Below, piece after piece: positions 23,771 through 30,324 of a stretch of 30,324 nt of DNA. A program made the position numbers and the translations under genes. The notes beneath the pieces are model-generated. The model did not search any database, had not been told where the DNA came from, and worked only from the letters and a program-made list of their open reading frames with translations. Source of the DNA: JBQCDV01 sp051960855 (GTDB lineage Bacteria; Actinomycetota; Actinomycetes; JAJZTN01). Location of the stretch: contig JBQCDV010000190.1 of assembly GCA_051960855.1 (NCBI GenBank), positions 1 through 30,324 of the forward strand, given 5' to 3'. The number at the start of each line of letters is the position of its first letter. Position 1 is the first letter of the stretch.

Positions 23771-24118
23771 TCACAGGGCAAGGTGCAGGCGGAGGGCCTC
23801 GTCGAGCTGGGTCATGAGCGCCGCGGGGACGAAGCCGACTGCGCTCCCAATCCGCTCGACAGCGACCGAACGGACCTGCTCAGCCTGCGCCTTCGAGTCG
23901 AGGCGCAGTCCGGTCTCGGCGGCCTCAAGCAGGACCTGGAAGGGGTGCACGCGCTGCACGTTCGAGGTCACCGGGACAACCGTCACGACACCTCGTCCGA
24001 GTCGCGTGGCGGCGCCGTTCGCGCCGTCGTTGCTCACGACGACAGCTGGCCGCACCTTGTCGGCCTCGGAGCCCCTCGAGGGCGCGAGGTCGACGAGACG
24101 GATCTCGCCGCGACGCAT
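23771..24118 (-). CDS. MazF-family endoribonuclease toxin
   Basis: This 115-residue protein has the PemK/MazF fold: MRRGEIRLVDLAPSRGSE, RPAVVVSND, VVTVVPVTSN and AQAEQVRSVAVERIG, matching the order of conserved segments in MazF toxins that cut single-stranded mRNA. The start at 24118 is an ATG overlapping the antitoxin stop (TGATG), which fixes it over a longer frame that begins at 24190. The pair is a type II toxin-antitoxin module on the minus strand between prs and the hut operon. Cleavage specificity cannot be predicted. Confidence 0.9.
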   Translation of the reverse strand: MRRGEIRLVDLAPSRGSEADKVRPAVVVSNDGANGAATRLGRGVVTVVPVTSNVQRVHPFQVLLEAAETGLRLDSKAQAEQVRSVAVERIGSAVGFVPAALMTQLDEALRLHLAL

Positions 24119-24339
24119 CAGGAGGTGATGCCGTCGGTCGCCGCCGACTCCCACACGTCGGCCTCCTGATCGGTCTCCCACTCGCGCCACGCGTCTGTGT
24201 AGGCGTCGGCGAGGTCCACGGCCTTCAGTAGCCGCACCGCCCGGTGCAGTACCGCCGAACGCGAGGCATACCCCTGCTCCGCTGCGTAGGCGTCGAGGAA
24301 CTGGACGTCCTCGTCGGGGAGACTGACGCTGACCTTCAT
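24118..24339 (-). CDS. Ribbon-helix-helix antitoxin (MazE9-like)
   Basis: This 73-residue protein begins with MKVSVSLPDEDVQFLDAYA, a ribbon-helix-helix DNA-binding domain (about 1-45), followed by an acidic C terminus that would wrap and inhibit the toxin. RHH antitoxins of this size pair with MazF toxins in mycobacteria and relatives. The ATG at 24339 is preferred to an upstream in-frame ATG at 24366 because it starts at the RHH strand and sits seven bases after a TAGCAT -10 box, as in leaderless genes. It overlaps the toxin gene by one base and likely autoregulates the operon through the palindrome at its promoter. Confidence 0.88.
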   Translation of the reverse strand: MKVSVSLPDEDVQFLDAYAAEQGYASRSAVLHRAVRLLKAVDLADAYTDAWREWETDQEADVWESAATDGITS

Positions 24340-24346
24340 ACCTGTG

Positions 24347-24363
24347 ATGCTACCGGAGTAGTA
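24347..24363 (-). promoter_or_regulatory. Promoter and likely operator of the toxin-antitoxin operon
   Basis: On the minus strand TAGCAT (24347-24352) is a -10 box seven bases before the antitoxin ATG. It overlaps the imperfect palindrome TGCTAC-CGGA-GTAGTA (24348-24363; one mismatch between arms), a suitable binding site for a dimeric RHH antitoxin. Confidence 0.5.
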
Positions 24364-24394
24364 CAAGACGCCGACCGCCCCAGGCCGCGCTCCT

Positions 24395-24410
24395 GTCTCG
24401 CATGCGAGAC
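24395..24410. promoter_or_regulatory. Perfect 16-bp palindrome upstream of hutH
   Basis: GTCTCGCATGCGAGAC is its own reverse complement and ends 55 bases before the hutH ATG. It is the only strong dyad in the 126-bp region between the antitoxin and hutH. It is probably an operator for histidine-responsive control, possibly by the IclR-type protein encoded at 21848-22669. No copy was noticed at the IclR gene itself. Confidence 0.6.
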
Positions 24411-24465
24411 GCTTCTCGTGCCTCCGCCGTCGTCACGGACTCCGCTGACGCTGTCCAATAGGGCC

Positions 24466-26067
24466 ATGACAACGGAGTCCACCCTGGCGACGTCAGCGCT
24501 CAACGCGTCCCCGTCACCTCTTGCCGCAGCTCCTGTCCCGGTCGGCGTAGGGCCGCTGTCGATTGCCGACGTCGTCGCCGTGGCCCGGTACGGCGCGCCG
24601 GTCGAGCTGACCCCCGACGCCCTCGCCGCGATCACCGCCAGCCGTGCGGCCATCGACGCGCTCGCCTCCGACACCGTGCCGCACTACGGGGTCAGCACCG
24701 GCTTCGGGGCGCTGGCCACGCGCCATATCCCGGCTGACCTCCGCACCCAGCTGCAGCGCAGCCTCGTCCGCTCCCACGCCGCTGGCAGTGGCCCGGAGGT
24801 CGAGCGCGAGGTCACCCGCAGCCTCATGCTGTTGCGCCTCTCGACTCTGGCGACCGGCCGCACCGGGGTCAGGCCCGAGACCGCTGAGACGCTGGCCGCG
24901 CTCCTCACCCACGCGATCACGCCGGTCGTCCGCGAGTACGGCTCCCTCGGCTGCTCGGGAGACCTCGCCCCGCTTTCCCACGTGGCCCTCGCGCTCATGG
25001 GCGAGGGTGAGGTCCGTGACGCCGCCGGCACCCTGATGCCGGCCGGTGAGGCCCTGGCCGCAGCCGGCATCACGCCCGTGACCCTCGCGGAGAAGGAGGG
25101 CCTCGCCCTCATCAACGGCACCGACGGGATGCTCGGCCAGCTCTGCCTGGCGCTCACCGACCTCGCGATGCTGCTCCGCACCGCCGACATCTCAGCGGCG
25201 ATGAGCGTCGAGGGACTGCTGGGCACCGACCGGGTCTTCGCCGCCGACCTGCAGGCCCTGCGCCCTCACCCCGGCCAGGCCGTCAGCGCCGCCAACCTCC
25301 GCGCCCTGCTCGCGGGCAGCGAGATCGTCGCGAGCCACCGCGGCCCCGACGACACTCGGGTGCAGGACGCCTACTCGCTGCGGTGCGCCCCGCAGGTCCA
25401 TGGCGCCGCTCGCGACACCTGGGCCCACTGCGCCGCCGTCGCCGAGCGCGAGCTCGCCGCCGCCGTCGACAACCCGGTCGTCCTGCCCGACGGTCGGGTC
25501 GAGTCCAACGGCAACTTCCATGGCGCGCCCGTCGCCTACGCCCTGGACTTCCTTGCGATCCCGGCCGCCGACGTCGCGTCGATGTCCGAACGCCGCACCG
25601 ACCGCTTCCTCGACGTCTCCCGCAACCACGGACTGCCAGCCTTCCTCGCCGGTGACCCCGGGGTGGACAGCGGCCACATGATCGCCCAGTACACCCAGGC
25701 GGCCGTCGTCTCGGAGCTCAAGCGCCTTGCCAACCCGGCCAGCGTCGACAGCATCCCCTCCAGCGCGATGCAGGAGGACCACGTGTCGATGGGCTGGTCC
25801 TCCGCCCGCAAGCTGCGCCGCTCGGTCGACGGCCTGACCCGCGTCCTCGCCGTGGAACTGCTCACCGCGGCCCGCGCCCTGGATCTGCGCGCTCCGCTCG
25901 CCCCCGCACCGGCCACCAACGCCGTTCGGGAGTTGATCCGCGAGCACGTCGACGGTCCGGGTCCCGACCGGCACCTCTCACCCGAGATCGAAGCCGTCGT
26001 CGCGCTCGTCGCCTCCGGCGCGGTCGTCGGCGCCGCCGACTCCGCCCTCGCCACCCCGCTCGCCTGA
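24466..26067 (+). CDS. hutH: Histidine ammonia-lyase (HutH) with a Cys-Ser-Gly MIO triad
   Basis: This 533-residue enzyme deaminates L-histidine to urocanate, the first step of histidine degradation. Key residues are Tyr74 (HYGVSTGFG), His104 (RSHAAG), the MIO triad CSG at 163-165 within GSLGCSGDLAPL, LINGT, QDAYSLR, GNFHG and MQEDHVSMGW. The triad has Cys where most HALs have Ala; actinobacterial HutH enzymes commonly show this, so it is expected to be active. It carries about 25 extra N-terminal residues rich in Ala, Ser and Pro. The ATG at 24466 is chosen since the upstream open frame runs over the toxin-antitoxin region. It is first in the hut operon, preceded by a perfect palindrome. Confidence 0.96.
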   Translation: MTTESTLATSALNASPSPLAAAPVPVGVGPLSIADVVAVARYGAPVELTPDALAAITASRAAIDALASDTVPHYGVSTGFGALATRHIPADLRTQLQRSLVRSHAAGSGPEVEREVTRSLMLLRLSTLATGRTGVRPETAETLAALLTHAITPVVREYGSLGCSGDLAPLSHVALALMGEGEVRDAAGTLMPAGEALAAAGITPVTLAEKEGLALINGTDGMLGQLCLALTDLAMLLRTADISAAMSVEGLLGTDRVFAADLQALRPHPGQAVSAANLRALLAGSEIVASHRGPDDTRVQDAYSLRCAPQVHGAARDTWAHCAAVAERELAAAVDNPVVLPDGRVESNGNFHGAPVAYALDFLAIPAADVASMSERRTDRFLDVSRNHGLPAFLAGDPGVDSGHMIAQYTQAAVVSELKRLANPASVDSIPSSAMQEDHVSMGWSSARKLRRSVDGLTRVLAVELLTAARALDLRAPLAPAPATNAVRELIREHVDGPGPDRHLSPEIEAVVALVASGAVVGAADSALATPLA

Positions 26068-26102
26068 GCCCCTTCGCCTGAGCCCCCTCGCCTGAGCCCC
26101 CT
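26061..26102. repeat. 14-bp tandem repeat at the hutH stop, before hutU
   Basis: Three near-perfect copies of CGCCTGAGCCCCCT (26061-26074, 26075-26088, 26089-26102) start inside the last codons of hutH, so the sequence around the TGA stop is tripled. Degenerate copies continue to about 26130. The repeat fills most of the 73-bp hutH-hutU gap. Confidence 0.85.
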
Positions 26103-26140
26103 CACTTGATTCCCGCTCGCCTCACCCCCGGAGCCCCTTC

Positions 26141-27823
26141 ATGAACGCCGCCGCTGCCGCTCCCGTCCCCGGTCCTCGTCCCGTCCGCGCGCCTCGCGGC
26201 ACGACGCTCACCGGATGCTCCTGGGCGACCGAAGCCCCGCTACGGATGCTGCAGAACAACCTCGACCCCGAGGTCGCCGAGCGTCCCGACGACCTCGTCG
26301 TCTACGGCGGCACCGGCAAGGCCGCACGGGATTGGCGTTCGTTTGACGCAATGGTGCGGACACTGACGACTCTCAAGCAGGACGAGACGATGCTCGTCCA
26401 GTCCGGCCGTCCCGTCGGCGTCATGCAGACCCACGAGTGGGCGCCGCGCGTGCTCATCGCCAACTCCAACCTGGTCGGGGACTGGGCGACGTGGGAGGAG
26501 TTCCGGCGGCTCGAGGCGCTGGGCCTGACGATGTACGGCCAGATGACGGCCGGATCGTGGATCTACATCGGCACGCAGGGGATCCTGCAGGGCACGTACG
26601 AGACCTTCGCGGCGGTGGCGGCCAAGCGCTTTGGTGGCACCCTGGCCGGCACCATCACCCTCACGGCAGGCCTCGGCGGCATGGGCGGCGCCCAGCCGCT
26701 GGCCGTGACCATGAACGACGGTGTCGCCATCTGCGTCGAGGTCGACCCCCAGCGCATCGACCGGCGCATCGAACACCGCTACCTCGACGTGCGTGCCGAC
26801 ACGGTCGAGGAGGCGCTGCGGCTGGCCGAGCAGGCCAAGGCTGAGCGTCGGCCGCTCTCGATCGGCTTGCTCGGCAACGCTTCCGAGGTCGTGCCGCAGC
26901 TGCTGGCCATGGGCGCGCCGATCGACATCGTCACCGACCAGACCTCCGCGCACGACCCGCTGAGCTACCTCCCGCGCGGCGTCGCGCTCGAGGACTGGGA
27001 CGACCTGCGGGCCAAGGACCCCGAGGGGTTCACCTCGCAGGCGCAGGAGTCGATGGCGCGTCACGTGGAGGCGATGGTCGGCTTCCAGGACGGCGGCGCC
27101 GAGGTCTTCGACTACGGCAACTCCATCCGGGACGAGGCCCGCAAGGGCGGCTTCGACCGTGCGTTCGCCTTCCCCGGCTTCGTGCCCGCCTACATTCGTC
27201 CGCTGTTCTGCGAGGGCAAGGGCCCGTTCCGCTGGGCCGCGCTCTCAGGCGACCCTGCCGACATCGCGGCGACCGACAAGGCGATCCTCGAACTCTTCCC
27301 CGACAACGAGCCGCTGGCTCGGTGGATCCATATGGCCGGCGAGCGCGTGCACTTCCAGGGGCTGCCGGCCCGCATCTGCTGGCTCGGCTACGGCGAGCGC
27401 GACAGGGCGGGTGAGCGCTTCAACGACATGGTCGCCTCCGGCGAGCTCAAGGCTCCCGTTGTGATCGGTCGCGACCACCTCGACTGTGGCTCGGTCGCCT
27501 CGCCCTATCGTGAGACGGAGTCCATGCTCGACGGCTCGGACGCGATCGCCGACTGGCCCCTGCTCAACGCGATGGTCAACGTCGCCTCTGGCGCCACGTG
27601 GGTCTCGATCCACCACGGCGGCGGCGTCGGCATCGGCCGCTCCATCCACGCGGGACAGGTCACCGTCGCCGACGGCACCCCCCTGGCTGGCGAGAAGATC
27701 CAGCGAGTCCTCACCAACGACCCCGGCATGGGCGTGATCCGCCACGTCGACGCCGGCTACGACGAGGCCGTCGAGGTGGCAGAGGAGCGCGACGTGCGCA
27801 TCCCGATGCGCGAGGACGCCTGA
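26141..27823 (+). CDS. hutU: Urocanate hydratase (HutU)
   Basis: This 560-residue enzyme adds water to urocanate to give 4-imidazolone-5-propionate, using tightly bound NAD+. Recognisable segments are QTHEWAPRVLIANSNLVG, MTAGSWIYIGTQGI, TAGLGGMGGAQPLAV and DHLDCGSVASPYRET; in the last, Cys449 corresponds to the conserved active-site cysteine. Length matches the family. It starts at ATG 26141, eight bases after CGGAG. It follows hutH by 73 bp of repeat DNA and is separated from the next gene by one base, so the distal genes are tightly coupled. Confidence 0.98.
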   Translation: MNAAAAAPVPGPRPVRAPRGTTLTGCSWATEAPLRMLQNNLDPEVAERPDDLVVYGGTGKAARDWRSFDAMVRTLTTLKQDETMLVQSGRPVGVMQTHEWAPRVLIANSNLVGDWATWEEFRRLEALGLTMYGQMTAGSWIYIGTQGILQGTYETFAAVAAKRFGGTLAGTITLTAGLGGMGGAQPLAVTMNDGVAICVEVDPQRIDRRIEHRYLDVRADTVEEALRLAEQAKAERRPLSIGLLGNASEVVPQLLAMGAPIDIVTDQTSAHDPLSYLPRGVALEDWDDLRAKDPEGFTSQAQESMARHVEAMVGFQDGGAEVFDYGNSIRDEARKGGFDRAFAFPGFVPAYIRPLFCEGKGPFRWAALSGDPADIAATDKAILELFPDNEPLARWIHMAGERVHFQGLPARICWLGYGERDRAGERFNDMVASGELKAPVVIGRDHLDCGSVASPYRETESMLDGSDAIADWPLLNAMVNVASGATWVSIHHGGGVGIGRSIHAGQVTVADGTPLAGEKIQRVLTNDPGMGVIRHVDAGYDEAVEVAEERDVRIPMREDA

Positions 27824-27824
27824 C

Positions 27825-29078
27825 GTGACGAACGACGCAGCTCCTGCCGCCTCGCCGTCGTCGGCCGCGGAGGCCGCCCGGGCAGCGTTCCGGACGCTGT
27901 GGTCCGAGATAGCGTCAGTCGGACGCGATCCTCGGACGGGCGGCTATCGGCGGTTCGTCTACGAGCCGGCTGAGCTGGAGCTGCGGGAGTGGTTCGCGGG
28001 GGCGGCCAGTGCCGGCGGCCTGGACGTCACCACAGACCGCAACGGCAACCTGTGGGCGTGGCTCACGCCTCCGGGTGACGACGCCCTCGTCGTCGGCTCG
28101 CACCTGGACTCGGTGCCGCAGGGTGGGGCTTTCGACGGGCCGCTCGGTGTCGTCAGTGCACTCGCCGCGGTGGAGGGGCTGCGTGCCGCCGGCCGGACGC
28201 CGCGGCGCCCGATGGCTCTCGCGGTCTTCGCCGACGAGGAGGGCGGCCGCTTCGGCATCGCCTGCGCCGGGTCTCGGCTGCTCACGGGGGCTCTCGCCGG
28301 CGACCGCGCACGCGGTCTCCGCGACCGGGACGGGGTCACTCTCGCGGACGCGGCCGCGGCCGCGGGTGTGGAGCCGGAGGGCTTCGGCCGTGATGAGGAG
28401 ACCTTCGGCCGGATCGGCGCCTTCGTCGAGCTGCACGTGGAGCAGGGCCGCGGACTGGTCGACACGGGGCACGCCGTGGGCGTAGCCAGCCGGATCTGGC
28501 CGCACGGTCGCTGGCGCTTCGACTTCGACGGCGAGGCGAACCACGCCGGCACGACCGTGATGGGCGACCGGCACGACCCGATGCTGACCTACGCCATGAC
28601 TGCTCTGGCGGCAGCGAAACAGGCGCGGCTGGCGGACGCTCGGGCCACTTTTGGTCGGCTTGAAGTTATCCCTAACGGCACCAACGCCATCCCGTCCCAT
28701 GTGAGCGCGTGGCTGGATGCTCGGGCCGGGGATGACGAGTCCTTGGCTCAGCTGCTGGAGGTCATCTCGCGAATGTCGACTGACCGTGCCGAGCGTGATG
28801 GCACGAGGGTGGCGGTCGAGGCCGAGTCGGTGTCACCCGCAGTCGACTTCGACGGCGCGCTGCGGGACCGGCTGGCCAGTCTGCTCCACGCTCCCGTGCT
28901 CCCGACAGGGGCCGGCCATGATGCCGGGATCCTGGCTGCTGCTGGCATCCCCGCCGCGATGCTCTTCGTCCGCAACCCGACCGGTGTCTCCCACTCGCCC
29001 GCCGAGCACGCCGAGGAGGCGGACTGCCTGGCCGGCGTCGCCGCCCTCCAGTGCGTCATCGACGACCTCGCCGGTTGA
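27825..29078 (+). CDS. M20-family amidohydrolase (allantoate amidohydrolase/N-carbamoylase-like) in the hut operon
   Basis: This 417-residue metallohydrolase is of the AllC/hydantoinase-carbamoylase type. Metal ligands are visible at His93 (GSHLDSVPQGG), Asp104 (FDGPLG), Glu138-Glu139 (ADEEGGRFG), His204 (LHVEQG) and the C-terminal SHSPAEH. NHAGTTVMGDRHDPM forms the dimer-interface substrate site. Annotated relatives act on allantoate or N-carbamoyl amino acids. Here it lies between hutU and hutF, one base after hutU and overlapping hutF (TGATG). The HutF pathway yields N-formylglutamate, which needs a deformylase, and no hutG is seen in the window. A role in hydrolysing N-formylglutamate is therefore inferred from context only. 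The start is GTG at 27825. Confidence 0.9.
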   Translation: MTNDAAPAASPSSAAEAARAAFRTLWSEIASVGRDPRTGGYRRFVYEPAELELREWFAGAASAGGLDVTTDRNGNLWAWLTPPGDDALVVGSHLDSVPQGGAFDGPLGVVSALAAVEGLRAAGRTPRRPMALAVFADEEGGRFGIACAGSRLLTGALAGDRARGLRDRDGVTLADAAAAAGVEPEGFGRDEETFGRIGAFVELHVEQGRGLVDTGHAVGVASRIWPHGRWRFDFDGEANHAGTTVMGDRHDPMLTYAMTALAAAKQARLADARATFGRLEVIPNGTNAIPSHVSAWLDARAGDDESLAQLLEVISRMSTDRAERDGTRVAVEAESVSPAVDFDGALRDRLASLLHAPVLPTGAGHDAGILAAAGIPAAMLFVRNPTGVSHSPAEHAEEADCLAGVAALQCVIDDLAG

Positions 29079-30324
29079 TGTCCACAGCAGGCGGCGACGT
29101 CACCCGCTACCGCTGCGACTACGCCTGGCTCCCCACCGGCGTGGCGGCGGACGTCACGATCGAGGCAACTGCTGGTCGCATCACCGCTGTCACCCTCGCC
29201 GAGGACGAGTCCAGCTCCCCGCGCCCCAACCCGAGCGCCAGCGACGTCCAGCTCGGGGGTCTGGTCCTGCCGGGCTTTGCCAACGCCCACTCGCACGCCT
29301 TCCACCGCGCGCTGCGGGGTCGGACCCACGCCGACGGTGGGACCTTCTGGACCTGGCGCCAGGCGATGTATGCGGTGGCGCAGCGACTAACGCCTGACAA
29401 CTACCGAGCGCTGGCGCGCGCGGTCTTCGCAGAGATGGCCCTCGCGGGCGTCACCACCGTCGGGGAGTTCCACTACCTGCACCACCAGCCGGACGGGACG
29501 CCGTACGACGATCCCAACGAGATGGGTGAGGTGCTGCGGCAGGCCGCGCGCGAAGCAGGGGTCCGCCTCACGCTGCTCGACACCTGTTACCTGCAGGGCG
29601 GCCTCGACCCGTCGGCCGCGGGCGGCTACCTCCCGCTGAGTCCGGAGCAGCGCCGCTTCGGGGACGGTCGCGTGGAGGGCTGGGCCGAGCGCTTCTCGCA
29701 GCTGCGGGAGGACGAGACGACGCGCGTGGGCGCCGCCATCCACTCCGTGCGCGCGGTGGCTGCGGCAGAACTGCCGACCATCGTCGCCGCGGCGTCCGGT
29801 CGGCCGCTGCACGTGCACCTGTCCGAGCAGCCCGCCGAGAACGACGCCTGCCTCGATGTCCACGGGGTCACCCCCACGCGCCTCTTGGCCGAGGCCGGTG
29901 CGCTGGGACCGTCCACCACCGCTGTGCACGCCACGCACCTGACCGCTGACGACATCGCCGTCCTGGGTGCGTCTCATGCCTACGCCTGCTTCTGCCCCAC
30001 CACAGAGCGGGACCTCGCGGATGGCATCGGCCCGGCCCGCGCCCTCGCCGACGCCGGTGGCCGCCTGTGCCTAGGCAGCGACCAGCACGCCGTGATCGAC
30101 CTGCTCGAGGAGGCCCGGGCGCTGGAGATGCACGAGCGGTTGGGTTCCGGCCGACGCGGCGTCTTCACCCCGGCGGACCTGTTAGCCGCGCTCACGGATC
30201 ACGCCGCGATCGGCTGGGCCGACGCGGGCCGGCTCGCGGCCGGGGCGCGCGCGGACCTCGTCGCGGTGCGGCTCGACACGCCGCGCTCCGCCGGCTGCCG
30301 TCCCGAGCAGGTGATGTACGCGGC
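29078..30324 (+). CDS. hutF: Formimidoylglutamate deiminase (HutF), 3' end beyond the window
   Basis: The frame runs open from ATG 29078 to the window edge (415 residues), so the C terminus is missing. The protein is an amidohydrolase-superfamily deiminase. Metal ligands are His71 and His73 in FANAHSHAFHRALRGRTH, then HVHLSEQ, and GSDQHAVIDL with the catalytic-type Asp. The GGTFWTWR stretch is characteristic of HutF. It converts N-formimidoyl-L-glutamate to N-formyl-L-glutamate and ammonia, which marks the five-step version of histidine degradation. The start overlaps the M20 hydrolase stop by one base. The imidazolonepropionase gene hutI, needed between HutU and HutF, is not in the window and is likely just downstream. 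Confidence 0.95.
   Translation, partial: MSTAGGDVTRYRCDYAWLPTGVAADVTIEATAGRITAVTLAEDESSSPRPNPSASDVQLGGLVLPGFANAHSHAFHRALRGRTHADGGTFWTWRQAMYAVAQRLTPDNYRALARAVFAEMALAGVTTVGEFHYLHHQPDGTPYDDPNEMGEVLRQAAREAGVRLTLLDTCYLQGGLDPSAAGGYLPLSPEQRRFGDGRVEGWAERFSQLREDETTRVGAAIHSVRAVAAAELPTIVAAASGRPLHVHLSEQPAENDACLDVHGVTPTRLLAEAGALGPSTTAVHATHLTADDIAVLGASHAYACFCPTTERDLADGIGPARALADAGGRLCLGSDQHAVIDLLEEARALEMHERLGSGRRGVFTPADLLAALTDHAAIGWADAGRLAAGARADLVAVRLDTPRSAGCRPEQVMYA

Noticed and set aside
24119..24129. AGGAGGTGATG on the plus strand, looking like an ideal ribosome site plus start codon
   Set aside because: The spacing to the ATG is essentially zero, and it lies within the antisense strand of the toxin-antitoxin junction with no family-like product.
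24466..26067. HutH triad CSG as a defect
   Set aside because: Cys-Ser-Gly keeps the cyclising serine and glycine and is the form I associate with actinobacterial HutH; the rest of the active site is intact.

Overview
The window is high-GC, gene-dense DNA with GTG starts, 1-4 bp start/stop overlaps and leaderless-type promoters, which points to an actinomycete, probably a Micrococcales member near the Intrasporangiaceae/Dermatophilaceae. That placement is inferred from gene content (full-length Pta, EtfD-type Fe-S reductase, bifunctional-type Dcd, HutH with a Cys-Ser-Gly triad) and was not tested.

Layout. (1) 1-4479, plus strand: sulfate assimilation and siroheme, cysC (3' end only), cysD, cysN, a cysG-type fusion and a stand-alone chelatase, nearly all overlapping. 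(2) 4445-7232, minus: phosphate acetyltransferase and an Lrp/AsnC regulator. The regulator is divergent from a YitT-type membrane protein; an MDR oxidoreductase and a LON-domain protein follow. (3) 9703-11775: tRNA-Gly(CCC), a FUSC-family membrane protein and dcd, the last two behind leaderless-type -10 boxes. (4) 11779-16095, minus: a lipoprotein with a Thr-Gly microsatellite, a Ser/Thr kinase, and a large membrane Fe-S reductase (EtfD type) with a perfect 16-bp palindrome at its promoter. (5) 16143-21564: a histidine-ammonia-lyase-like protein without a normal MIO triad, divergent from a complete quaternary-amine/betaine-type ABC importer (ATPase-CBS, two permeases, lipoprotein). A helically phased repeat array lies between them. 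(6) 21848-24339: an IclR regulator, an atypical PRPP synthetase and a MazEF-type toxin-antitoxin pair. (7) 24466-30324: a histidine utilisation operon, hutH-hutU-M20 amidohydrolase-hutF, cut by the window end and preceded by a perfect 16-bp palindrome.

The most interesting reading links regions 5 and 7. A MIO-less HAL-fold lyase next to a betaine-type importer would suit a substrate whose leaving group is already a trimethylammonium, such as hercynine or ergothioneine. With hercynine the product would be urocanate, which the nearby hut operon consumes. This is inference. The direct observations are the altered triad, the gene neighbourhood, the phased repeats and the palindromes.
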